The notes beneath the pieces are model-generated. The model made no database searches and was not told where the DNA came from. It worked only from the letters and a program-made list of their open reading frames with translations. From Alphaproteobacteria bacterium (GTDB lineage: Bacteria > Pseudomonadota > Alphaproteobacteria > Puniceispirillales > UBA1172), in contig JAGWAQ010000029.1 of NCBI GenBank assembly GCA_021296375.1, positions 1 through 12,742 on the forward strand: a DNA stretch of 12,742 bases. The letters run 5' to 3'. Positions within the stretch are counted from its first letter, which is position 1, and each line of letters begins with the position of its first letter. Of the stretch, positions 1 through 6,424 are shown in pieces. The position numbers and the translations under genes are program-made.

Positions 1-310
<310 letters not shown>

Positions 311-506
311 GACGTGCTGGTTACATAAATGTAAGCAGCAAATCCTACCCATTAAAAATCCTAGCTAATAGTGTTCTATTAACGTGGATTCACGGATAGG
401 TATGTAATACATACCGGACGACATGAAGTGCGCATGCCGCCGCCCGCGAATCCCTTCCGAATACTTACCATTTCAAAAAGCTCGCCACGATCTCGTCGTT
501 GCGTGA
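311..506 (-). other. rRNA operon leader region
   Basis: Transcribed leader between the inferred start site (~506) and the 16S 5' end, read on the minus strand. It contains three short hairpins in a row: 399-415 (7-bp stem GGTATGT/ACATACC, 3-nt loop), 365-382 (7-bp stem with one G-U pair in the RNA, 4-nt loop) and 321-334 (6-bp stem TTACAT/ATGTAA, 2-nt loop). A sequence resembling the boxA antitermination element, GAGCTTTTTGAAA, lies at 471-483. No protein-coding gene or tRNA was found here. The boundaries depend on the promoter call. Confidence 0.6.
471..483 (-). promoter_or_regulatory. possible boxA-like antitermination element
   Basis: GAGCTTTTTGAAA on the minus strand resembles the boxA element (TGCTCTTTGA-type) that loads NusB/NusE on rRNA transcripts. 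It sits ~25 nt after the inferred transcription start and ~160 nt before 16S, a usual position. The match is imperfect and a clear boxB stem before it is not obvious. Confidence 0.35.
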
Positions 507-512
507 GAGCGG

Positions 513-541
513 GTTATAGAGACACTCTCAAACTCTGTAAA
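513..541 (-). promoter_or_regulatory. rRNA operon promoter (-35 TTTACA, -10 TATAAC)
   Basis: Read on the minus strand, TTTACA (536-541) and TATAAC (513-518) are separated by exactly 17 bp, the optimal sigma-70 spacing. Each differs from consensus at one position (TTGACA, TATAAT). The predicted start is near 506, about 195 nt before the 16S 5' end, and a strongly A/T-rich block sits immediately upstream of the -35. Position, spacing and orientation all fit the main rrn promoter. Confidence 0.7.
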
Positions 542-542
542 C

Positions 543-575
543 CCAAAAAATTAATTTTTTTTGGATTTTTTTCAA
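543..575 (-). promoter_or_regulatory. A/T-rich UP-element-like block upstream of the rrn promoter
   Basis: A run of phased A- and T-tracts directly upstream of the rrn -35. It includes the perfect 16-bp palindrome AAAAAATTAATTTTTT at 545-560, bounded by CC and GG, and a second T-tract at 566-572. A/T tracts in this place typically act as UP elements that bind the alpha subunit C-terminal domain of RNA polymerase. The role is inferred from position and composition only. Confidence 0.5.
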
Positions 576-811
576 ACCACCTTCAATCGACCAGAAGTTC
601 CCGCCTGAGCGGGTCATAAAAGCGATGAAGATCATCTGAAATGGGGCTGGGGTGATCCGCATTTGCGTTTCGCTCCTGCCTTGCCTTTACTTATAACGAT
701 CTGCTTTCATAAATCCAGTTAAATCGTTATGGTGGTCGAAGTTTTTTTGCCCCGACGGGGCATGCGGAAACTGAACGGTCAAATAACACCTTATATAAAC
801 CGGCATAAAAA
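576..811. other. Intergenic region upstream of the M23 peptidase gene
   Basis: Non-coding stretch between the rrn promoter and the M23 gene; with 311-575 it makes a 501-bp gene-free region. It holds an 8-bp inverted repeat, ATAACGAT (693-700) and ATCGTTAT (723-730), separated by 22 bp, and a GC-rich 5-bp hairpin GCCCC-GAC-GGGGC at 749-761. The promoter of the M23 gene should lie here. Candidate -10 sequences are TATAAC (692-697) and TATATA (792-797), but neither has a convincing -35 partner, so I do not call one. No small ORF with a ribosome binding site was seen. Confidence 0.5.
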
Positions 812-2305
812 ATGACGATGACATCCACCAAACCCCGCCCATATTCGGGGATAAACTCCCCACTCGTATCGCCTTATCAGGGGTTTCGGTATATGGTGGC
901 TGGCGCGATGGCCGCTGTTTTTGCCCTTTATGCCCAGGCTTCACTGGCGACCACGGGCAAAGACGACGCCTCTGTGTGGATTGATGAAGAGCCACGGGTT
1001 GAGCTTTCTGCCGGTCAGAATGTGATGATTCCCACCACCAGGCCGGACCCGTCGATCATGATTCCCCTGGCGCCTGAAGGAATGGTGTTGCCTGAACTGC
1101 GCCCCGACCGCCGCAGCCTTTACCCGAAAACAACCCTTACGCTGGATGAATTTTACCAGCAGCGCCTTGGTCTGGCCCCGAATCAATCGGCCCAGCGTTT
1201 CAAGCTGAAGTCTGGCGAAGGCCTGGCCACCATGTTAAAACGCGGCGGCATGTCCGGCACGGATGCCCAGAACGCCATTGCGGTGATCGCTGATCATCGT
1301 TCGCTTCGAAGCCTGCCGATTGGATTCATGGTCGATATCATCCCCCCCAAGGGCAAGGCCGCCGAATCAGATGAATTTATGGGCGCGCTTCGCCTGCCGC
1401 TTGAAGATGATTTTGACCTTACCGTCTATCAAAGCACCGATGGCGCCTGGCTGAGCCAGATCAGCACCCGCCCGATTGAACGATTCCTGACATACACCAA
1501 TGGTGAGATCGAAACCTCGCTCTATAAAGCCAGCATCAACGCCGGCATGTCTGACAATGTCTTTAATACATTTGTCCAGGTGTTGAGCTTTTCCGTCGAT
1601 TTCCAGCGCGAAATCCAGAAAGGCGATCAGTTCGAGGCTTTATTTGAAACAAAACGTGACCTTATTTCCGGCAAAACCAAATACGGCACGGAACTTTATT
1701 ACCTGTCGATGACGCTGTCTGGCGACCGCCTTGAGTATTTCCGCCATGAACACGCCGACGGCACCATCGGGTGGTATGACGACGCCGGAAATTCCGCCTC
1801 GCGCACCTTGATGCGAACGCCGGTTAACGGCGCCCGGCTGTCGTCAGGCTATGGCAAGCGCAAGCATCCCGTGCTGGGGTATTCAAAAATGCACCGCGGG
1901 CTCGACTTCGCGGCGCCAACAGGCACCCCGATCATGGCGGCGGGCAGTGGGGTGGTGGAATATTCCGGCTGGAACGGCAGTTACGGCAAGTACATCCGCA
2001 TTCGCCACAACTCAACCTACAAGACCGCTTATGCCCATATGTCCCGAATCAAACGCGGGGTGACGCCAGGCGCACGGGTAAAGCAGGGACAGATCATCGG
2101 GTATATCGGCTCGACGGGGCGGTCAACAGGCCCGCATTTGCATTATGAGATTCTGGTCAATAACCGGAAAACCAACCCCATGACGGTTCGCCTGCCGGCG
2201 GGCAAGAGCATCCCTGATGAAGAACGGGCGCCATTTGAGCTGAGCCTTGCGGCGGTCGAGCAAGAGCTGACGGCGCGCGGCATCGTCCGTTTCGCCAGCG
2301 AATGA
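812..2305 (+). CDS. M23 family metallopeptidase (peptidoglycan endopeptidase, MepM/LytM-like)
   Basis: Predicted zinc endopeptidase that cleaves peptidoglycan cross-bridges in the periplasm; 497 aa. A hydrophobic segment at about residues 26-46 looks like a signal peptide or membrane anchor. A LysM/OapA-like region follows (about 129-180). Residues ~230-310 resemble the second N-terminal domain of MepM/Csd3-type proteins (SVDFQREIQKGDQFEALFE). The C-terminal M23 domain spans about 335-460. The family's zinc ligands appear present as H362 and D366 (MHRGLDFAAPTG) and H444 of HLH (PHLHYE), with catalytic-type H409 (AYAHM) and H442, so the enzyme should be active. ATG at 812 is the first start, with another at 818; neither has a clear Shine-Dalgarno. 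It is a single gene, divergent from the rRNA operon and convergent with DUF4167. The precise cross-link cleaved cannot be told from sequence. Confidence 0.93.
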   Translation: MTMTSTKPRPYSGINSPLVSPYQGFRYMVAGAMAAVFALYAQASLATTGKDDASVWIDEEPRVELSAGQNVMIPTTRPDPSIMIPLAPEGMVLPELRPDRRSLYPKTTLTLDEFYQQRLGLAPNQSAQRFKLKSGEGLATMLKRGGMSGTDAQNAIAVIADHRSLRSLPIGFMVDIIPPKGKAAESDEFMGALRLPLEDDFDLTVYQSTDGAWLSQISTRPIERFLTYTNGEIETSLYKASINAGMSDNVFNTFVQVLSFSVDFQREIQKGDQFEALFETKRDLISGKTKYGTELYYLSMTLSGDRLEYFRHEHADGTIGWYDDAGNSASRTLMRTPVNGARLSSGYGKRKHPVLGYSKMHRGLDFAAPTGTPIMAAGSGVVEYSGWNGSYGKYIRIRHNSTYKTAYAHMSRIKRGVTPGARVKQGQIIGYIGSTGRSTGPHLHYEILVNNRKTNPMTVRLPAGKSIPDEERAPFELSLAAVEQELTARGIVRFASE

Positions 2306-2306
2306 T

Positions 2307-2332
2307 CCAGCCCCCCCGTAAAAAGGGGCTGG
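2307..2332 (+). terminator. Hairpin just after the M23 gene stop (terminator-like)
   Basis: A perfect 8-bp GC-rich stem, CCAGCCCC (2307-2314) and GGGGCTGG (2325-2332), begins 2 bp after the stop codon. No T-tract follows on either strand, so it is not a classic intrinsic terminator. It may still stabilise the 3' end or help end transcription between the convergent M23 and DUF4167 genes. Confidence 0.45.
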
Positions 2333-2337
2333 TCAAT

Positions 2338-2365
2338 TGATCATCAGATCAGATGATCATCAGAT
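2338..2365. repeat. 12-bp direct repeat with embedded inverted repeat
   Basis: TGATCATCAGAT occurs at 2338-2349 and again at 2354-2365 (period 16). The first copy also starts an 8-bp inverted repeat, TGATCATC (2338-2345) and GATGATCA (2352-2359). It sits in the 103-bp gap between the convergent M23 and DUF4167 genes. Function unknown; it could arise by slippage. Confidence 0.6.
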
Positions 2366-2408
2366 AAGGCAATCAGGTGATAAAACTGTTCAGGCGATGC
2401 GGCTGAAT

Positions 2409-2897
2409 TTATTCAGCGGCGCTTTCGGCGTCATCGCCAATTTTCTCACCATCCATTTTTTCACCATCTTCGGGCTTGTCACTTTCGACGGGCTGAACTT
2501 CTTCCGCCACGGCTTTATCATCCGCCTGTTCATCTGCATTATCAGCCGCATTATCGGCCGAATTATGGGGGGCTTTATCCGCCTTGTCTTTATCACCGCC
2601 GCCGTTGGAGCCTTGATCGTGATGCTTTTCACGACGCTCTTCCTGGGCAGCAACAATCGAGCTGTGGACCCGAAAATAGTGATCTGCATATTGATAATAG
2701 GCTTCAGCGGAAATCCGCTCACCTGCCGCGGCGGCATCATTTGCCAATGACGCGTATTTTTCATGAAGCTGCAGGGCGTTGCCGCGAAGGCGGACGTCAG
2801 GCCCGTTGGAATCAATAGTCGTGTTGCGGTTAATCTGGCCGTTGCCATTGCGCCGGCCGCGGCCGCGCTGGCGATTATTCTTACCGGGTTGTCTCAT
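2409..2897 (-). CDS. DUF4167 domain-containing protein
   Basis: A 162-aa protein of the DUF4167 family, found mainly in alphaproteobacteria; the function is not established. The family core is at the N-terminus: a basic, Gly/Arg/Asn-rich start (MRQPGKNNRQRGRGRRNG), then SNGPDVRLRGNALQLHEKY and the helical AEAYYQYADHYFRV segment (about residues 29-77). The basic arm would suit nucleic-acid binding, which is inference only. Residues ~83-162 are low-complexity, acidic and Lys/Asp/Asn-rich, with short internal repeats (NSADNAADNADEQ; DGEKMDGEK). ATG at 2897 is chosen because it gives the canonical family N-terminus; no strong Shine-Dalgarno is visible. It follows prmC after a 186-bp gap, the usual alphaproteobacterial neighbourhood. 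The stop codon lies inside a 7-bp hairpin (2402-2417). Confidence 0.92.
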   Translation of the reverse strand: MRQPGKNNRQRGRGRRNGNGQINRNTTIDSNGPDVRLRGNALQLHEKYASLANDAAAAGERISAEAYYQYADHYFRVHSSIVAAQEERREKHHDQGSNGGGDKDKADKAPHNSADNAADNADEQADDKAVAEEVQPVESDKPEDGEKMDGEKIGDDAESAAE

Positions 2898-2983
2898 CTG
2901 GATAAGCTGTCGTTATGTTGATTGAAATAAAGTCCTGCTGAATGGTGACGTGCTTCACGCGTACATCAAACCTTCAGGGGGTT

Positions 2984-2998
2984 TCGCATATCATGCGA
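2984..2998. repeat. Short perfect hairpin in the prmC-DUF4167 gap
   Basis: TCGCAT (2984-2989) and ATGCGA (2993-2998) form a 6-bp inverted repeat with a 3-nt loop, ~90 bp upstream of the DUF4167 start. It could be a leader hairpin or a small operator; there is no further evidence. Confidence 0.35.
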
Positions 2999-3034
2999 CA
3001 GCCATGACCTTAAACAAGACCATCACAAATTCAA

Positions 3035-3057
3035 GTGTTAATTTGCATAATCAACAC
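3035..3057. repeat. Imperfect 23-bp palindrome after prmC
   Basis: GTGTTAATT (3035-3043) and AATCAACAC (3049-3057) pair at 8 of 9 positions around a 5-nt loop, 26 nt downstream of the prmC stop on the minus strand. It may be a weak terminator of the prfA-prmC unit or an operator for DUF4167. No T-tract supports strong termination. Confidence 0.35.
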
Positions 3058-3083
3058 GGCCCCATGCGTCACGGGCATTAATT

Positions 3084-4031
3084 TTAGCTATCCATGGGGC
3101 TATCCAAGGGGCGATCCATGGCGGCATCAGCCCTTTGAAGGGCAAACCGCAGGCACCGCACAATACCGCCAAGATCACGGCGCGCTTCGACCAATCGCAA
3201 GCCGTGCTGGCTGAACAGCTCTTCCACCGCGCCGTCCTGCCCCTGGCCAATTTCAACGCAAGCCATGCCCTGCGGCTGAAGGTGCTGGCGGATCACCGGC
3301 GCCAGCCGCCGCCATTCATCCAGCCCGTCGGCACCACCATCAAGCGCCTGCCGGGGGTCATGGAGCCGAACTTCCGCCATCAATCCATCAAGATCAGGGG
3401 TCGGGATATAGGGGGGGTTGCTGATGATCAGGTCAAACCGCTGATCGTCACCCAGCGCCGCGTCCCAGTCGCTTTCCTGAAACTTGACCTGTTCCGACAA
3501 CCCCAAGGCTTCGGCATTGTGACGCGCCATGGTGATGGCGGGCGGCTGAATATCCAGCCCCAGTCCTGTCATGCCGCTACCTTCCCTACTATTATATTCC
3601 CTACTATTAAATTCATGGGCAATGGCCAGGATCAAACACCCCGACCCTGTCCCGAGGTCAAGCATGGTCATGCCGGGGCGGCCGTCATCCTTGAGCCAGT
3701 CAAGCGCGACATCCACCAGGGTTTCGCTATCAGGCCGCGGGTCGAGGGTGGCGGCATCAATGGCGAAATCAAGCCCGTAAAACTCGCGCTTGCCTTTGAT
3801 TCGGGAAATCGGTTCACCGCCGGCACGCCGGCCGATCAACTGCTCAAGCCGCGCGGCGGCGGCATCATCAACCGTAACGGTTTCATGGGGCATGACCGCG
3901 TCTTCGCGCTCAATCGCGAGGGCCAGCAGGTGGCGGGCATCACGGCGGGGGTCATCCTTGCCGTTATCGGGAAGTCGGGCGGCGATTTCCGCCAATACCG
4001 CCGCCGCGCTGATGCTTTGCCTAGCCGTCAT
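3084..4031 (-). CDS. prmC: Peptide chain release factor N(5)-glutamine methyltransferase PrmC
   Basis: SAM-dependent methyltransferase that modifies the glutamine of the GGQ motif in class-1 release factors; 315 aa. An N-terminal helical domain (about residues 8-100) leads to the Rossmann-type methyltransferase domain with motif I LDLGTGSG (124-131) and the substrate-binding NPPY motif (205-208, in SNPPYIPTPDL). The ATG at 4031 overlaps the end of prfA by 11 bp, typical of translational coupling; an upstream TTG (4049) would also be in frame but is less likely. Two oddities: residues 141-150 after motif I are a five-residue tandem duplication (FNSREYNSRE), and the C-terminus ends in a period-4 repeat (MDRPLDSPMDS) encoded by three 12-bp DNA copies. 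Both lie outside the catalytic motifs, so activity is expected. Confidence 0.96.
   Translation of the reverse strand: MTARQSISAAAVLAEIAARLPDNGKDDPRRDARHLLALAIEREDAVMPHETVTVDDAAAARLEQLIGRRAGGEPISRIKGKREFYGLDFAIDAATLDPRPDSETLVDVALDWLKDDGRPGMTMLDLGTGSGCLILAIAHEFNSREYNSREGSGMTGLGLDIQPPAITMARHNAEALGLSEQVKFQESDWDAALGDDQRFDLIISNPPYIPTPDLDGLMAEVRLHDPRQALDGGADGLDEWRRLAPVIRQHLQPQGMACVEIGQGQDGAVEELFSQHGLRLVEARRDLGGIVRCLRFALQRADAAMDRPLDSPMDS
3087..3122. repeat. Three-copy 12-bp tandem repeat at the prmC 3' end
   Basis: On the plus strand the units are GCTATCCATGGG (3087), GCTATCCAAGGG (3099) and GCGATCCATGGC (3111). They encode the last residues of PrmC. The units are nearly identical and in frame, pointing to local expansion by slippage. 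Confidence 0.8.
3582..3609. repeat. 15-bp in-frame tandem duplication inside prmC
   Basis: TTCCCTACTATTA occurs at 3582-3594 and 3597-3609, a 15-bp period that encodes FNSRE then YNSRE. The segment is locally AT-rich compared with the flanking gene and lies in a loop after motif I of the methyltransferase. Confidence 0.85.
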
Positions 4032-5109
4032 GTTCCGCCGCTTCGGCAAGACGAGCGGTCTGGTCTTCCGTGATCAGGGCATCGACCATTTCATCAAGCC
4101 CTTCCCCTGCCAGAATACGCTCAAGCTTGTAAAGGGTTAAGTTAATGCGGTGGTCCGTCACCCGCCCTTGCGGGAAATTATAGGTGCGGATGCGTTCAGA
4201 CCTGTCCCCAGAGCCGACCTGCCCCTTTCGGGAGGCGGCACGTTCGGCCTCCACCCGGGCGCGTTCGGCGTCATAAATTCTTGCCCGCAGAATCTTCATC
4301 GCCTTGGCGCGGTTCTTGTGCTGGGATTTTTCATCCTGCTGGCTGACGACTATACCCGTCGGCAGGTGGGTAATGCGAACCGCGGAATCCGTCGTGTTGA
4401 CCGACTGGCCACCAGGGCCGGAAGCGCGGAACACATCAACCCGCAAATCCGTCTCATTGATATCAATATCGACTTCTTCCGCTTCAGGCAGAACAGCGAC
4501 CGTCGCGGCGGAGGTGTGAATACGGCCGCCGGTTTCGGTTTCCGGCACCCGCTGCACCCGGTGAACGCCGGATTCAAATTTCAGCCGCGCGAACACATCT
4601 GCCCCGTTGATGGTGGCGGTCGCTTCCTTGTAACCGCCAATGCCAGTGTCAGAGACTTCCATGATCTCGAATTTCCAGCCGTGCTTCTGGGCATAACGCT
4701 GATACATATTGAATAGATCCGCCGCGAATAACGCCGCTTCATCGCCGCCGGTTCCCGCCCGCACTTCCAGAATAGCGTTACGCGCGTCATCCTTGTCCTT
4801 GGGCAGCAGCAGCAGTTGCAATTCCGCTTCCGCATCAGGCAAGGCGGCGGTGATCATATCGATCTCTTCCTGCGCCATAGAGATGATGTCATCATCACCA
4901 CCGGCATCCTCGATCATCTGGCGGGCGGCCTCAAGGTCCTCGAGAAAGGTTTTGACCTTGATCGACTGGTCGGCGGCGGGCTTTAACTCTGACAATTCCC
5001 GTGACAATTGCGTCAGCTCATCCGTGCTGAGGTTGGCGCTGTCGGCAAGCCGGGTTTCAATTTCATTGCGGCGGGCCAGGACCCGCTCAAGATTGTCGTG
5101 GAGACTCAT
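4021..5109 (-). CDS. prfA: Peptide chain release factor 1 (RF1)
   Basis: Class-1 release factor that reads UAA and UAG stop codons in the ribosomal A site and triggers peptide release; 362 aa, the usual full length. The N-terminal coiled region (about 1-110) is followed by the codon-recognition domain. The RF1-type P-x-T tripeptide is PET at 189-191 (RVPETETGGRIHTSA), and the universal GGQ motif is at 233-235 (GPGGQSVNTTDSA). The form GRIHTSAATVAVLPE separates RF1 from RF2, and no programmed frameshift is present, as expected for RF1. ATG at 5109 has AGGA (5116-5119) seven bases upstream, inside the end of hisS, 3 bp away. prmC, whose product methylates Q235, overlaps the 3' end. Confidence 0.97.
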   Translation of the reverse strand: MSLHDNLERVLARRNEIETRLADSANLSTDELTQLSRELSELKPAADQSIKVKTFLEDLEAARQMIEDAGGDDDIISMAQEEIDMITAALPDAEAELQLLLLPKDKDDARNAILEVRAGTGGDEAALFAADLFNMYQRYAQKHGWKFEIMEVSDTGIGGYKEATATINGADVFARLKFESGVHRVQRVPETETGGRIHTSAATVAVLPEAEEVDIDINETDLRVDVFRASGPGGQSVNTTDSAVRITHLPTGIVVSQQDEKSQHKNRAKAMKILRARIYDAERARVEAERAASRKGQVGSGDRSERIRTYNFPQGRVTDHRINLTLYKLERILAGEGLDEMVDALITEDQTARLAEAAEHDG

Positions 5110-5112
5110 GAT

Positions 5113-6381
5113 TTATCCTAAATAAGGTTTACAAATTTCGTCTGCAGCACGATCCAGATCATCACTATTGATTGTTTCCTGCACACCATCTTCCATATTT
5201 TTTAATTCAATAGCGATAGAGTTTTTATCTATCGTCTCAACAAACATGGCAACATAAGGAGCACCAAGTTTATTTGCTCGTTTGAGTTCTTTACCTAAAT
5301 TTCTGCCAAAACTTATTTCGGCACGTACACCTTTACCTCTAATTTTTTGAGCCAAGATAAACATGGCATTTTCAATTTTTTCGCTATCATCAACACTTAT
5401 CAAGAAAACTGGCGGTTCCAATCTAGGTGCTTTATTAGCCAACAAAGCCAGCCGTTCAACGCCAGCCGCCCAGCCTACACCAGCAACATCAGGTCCACCC
5501 AAAGTTTGAACCAAGCCGTCATAACGTCCGCCGCCCAGCACCGTGCCCTGGGCGCCGAGGTCCTGGGTGATGAACTCAAACGCCGTGTGGCAGTAATAAT
5601 CAAGGCCGCGCACCAGCTTCGGGTCATGATGATAGCGTATCCCCGCCGCATCAAGACTGGCGCAAACCCGCGCGAAATGGTCTTGCGACGCCGCGTTCAA
5701 GTGGTCAGCAAGACTGGGCGCATTGGTCAGGATGGCCTTGTCGCCATCGTTCTTGGAATCCAGAATACGAAGCGGATTGGTGGTCAGGCGGCGTTGGCTG
5801 TCCTCCGACAGATCATCCTTGAACGCCGTCAGGTAATCGACCAGCGCCTCACGATAGCCTGACCGGCTTTCAGCGTCACCAAGGCTGTTCAAATGCAAGC
5901 GGCAATTTTTCAGCACCCCAAGCCTGTCCAGCATGCGCGCGCCGAGGGCAATGACTTCCGCATCGGCGAGCGGTGACGTCGGGCCCAACAGCTCCACCCC
6001 CACTTGATGAAACTGCCGCATGCGGCCTTTCTGGGGGCGTTCGTAACGGAACATCGGGCCGGAATAGAAAAATTTCTGGGGCAGGGTTTGGGTCAAGCCC
6101 GCTGAGATCAGCGCCCGCACCACCCCTGCCGTGCCTTCGGGGCGCAAGGTCAGGCCCTCGCCACCACGATCGGTGAAGGAATAGGTTTCCTTCGTCACGA
6201 CATCGCTTGATTCCCCCAGGGGACGCGCAAAGACTTCGGTAAATTCAAAAATCGGCGTTGCCATTTCTTCAAAACCGAACAGCCCCGCCGTGGCACGGGC
6301 GGTGTCCATGACATGGCGGTGTGCGGCCATATCTTGCGGCATCAGGTCAGCGGTTCCGCGAGGTGATTGCAATTTGCTCAT
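5113..6381 (-). CDS. hisS: Histidine--tRNA ligase (HisRS), mosaic gene
   Basis: Class-II aminoacyl-tRNA synthetase charging tRNA-His; 422 aa. Visible are motif 2 (MFRYERPQKGRMRQFHQ), the histidine-specific LVRGLDYY motif, GGGRYDGLVQTLGG and the motif 3 region (GVGWAAGVERL), then the C-terminal anticodon-binding domain (about 328-422). A start at 6504 is open, but the ATG at 6381 is preferred: MSKLQSPRGTAD is the normal HisRS N-terminus, AAGGA lies just upstream, and the longer form would overlap ispG. Very odd: from about 5520 down to the stop, composition drops from ~60% GC (5581-5700) to ~34% GC (5161-5400, hand count). Codons shift to AGA, ATA and TTA, unlike the first two thirds and the neighbouring genes. 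The reading frame and all motifs remain intact, so it should be functional. It sits between ispG (43-bp gap) and prfA (3-bp gap). Confidence 0.96.
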   Translation of the reverse strand: MSKLQSPRGTADLMPQDMAAHRHVMDTARATAGLFGFEEMATPIFEFTEVFARPLGESSDVVTKETYSFTDRGGEGLTLRPEGTAGVVRALISAGLTQTLPQKFFYSGPMFRYERPQKGRMRQFHQVGVELLGPTSPLADAEVIALGARMLDRLGVLKNCRLHLNSLGDAESRSGYREALVDYLTAFKDDLSEDSQRRLTTNPLRILDSKNDGDKAILTNAPSLADHLNAASQDHFARVCASLDAAGIRYHHDPKLVRGLDYYCHTAFEFITQDLGAQGTVLGGGRYDGLVQTLGGPDVAGVGWAAGVERLALLANKAPRLEPPVFLISVDDSEKIENAMFILAQKIRGKGVRAEISFGRNLGKELKRANKLGAPYVAMFVETIDKNSIAIELKNMEDGVQETINSDDLDRAADEICKPYLG

Positions 6382-6424
6382 GACAGTCCTTGCTTCAGCA
6401 GCATCGTTCTCTTCAAGGGTGGTG

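Noticed and set aside
428..619. Small plus-strand ORF in the rRNA leader/promoter region
   Set aside because: No ribosome binding site, and it overlaps the rrn promoter, boxA-like element and UP-like tract.
741..761. Intrinsic terminator (T-run next to GC hairpin) upstream of the M23 gene
   Set aside because: The T-run precedes the hairpin on the plus strand and becomes an A-run after it on the minus strand; a terminator needs T's after the stem.
2337..2750. Plus-strand open frame with hydrophobic product opposite DUF4167
   Set aside because: The hydrophobic runs come from the antisense of an acidic/Lys-rich low-complexity tail; the minus-strand frame matches the DUF4167 family.
3135..4073. 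Long plus-strand open frame opposite prmC (312 aa)
   Set aside because: It is an antisense shadow of prmC and prfA; no ribosome binding site or recognisable domain, and codon pattern follows the opposite strand.
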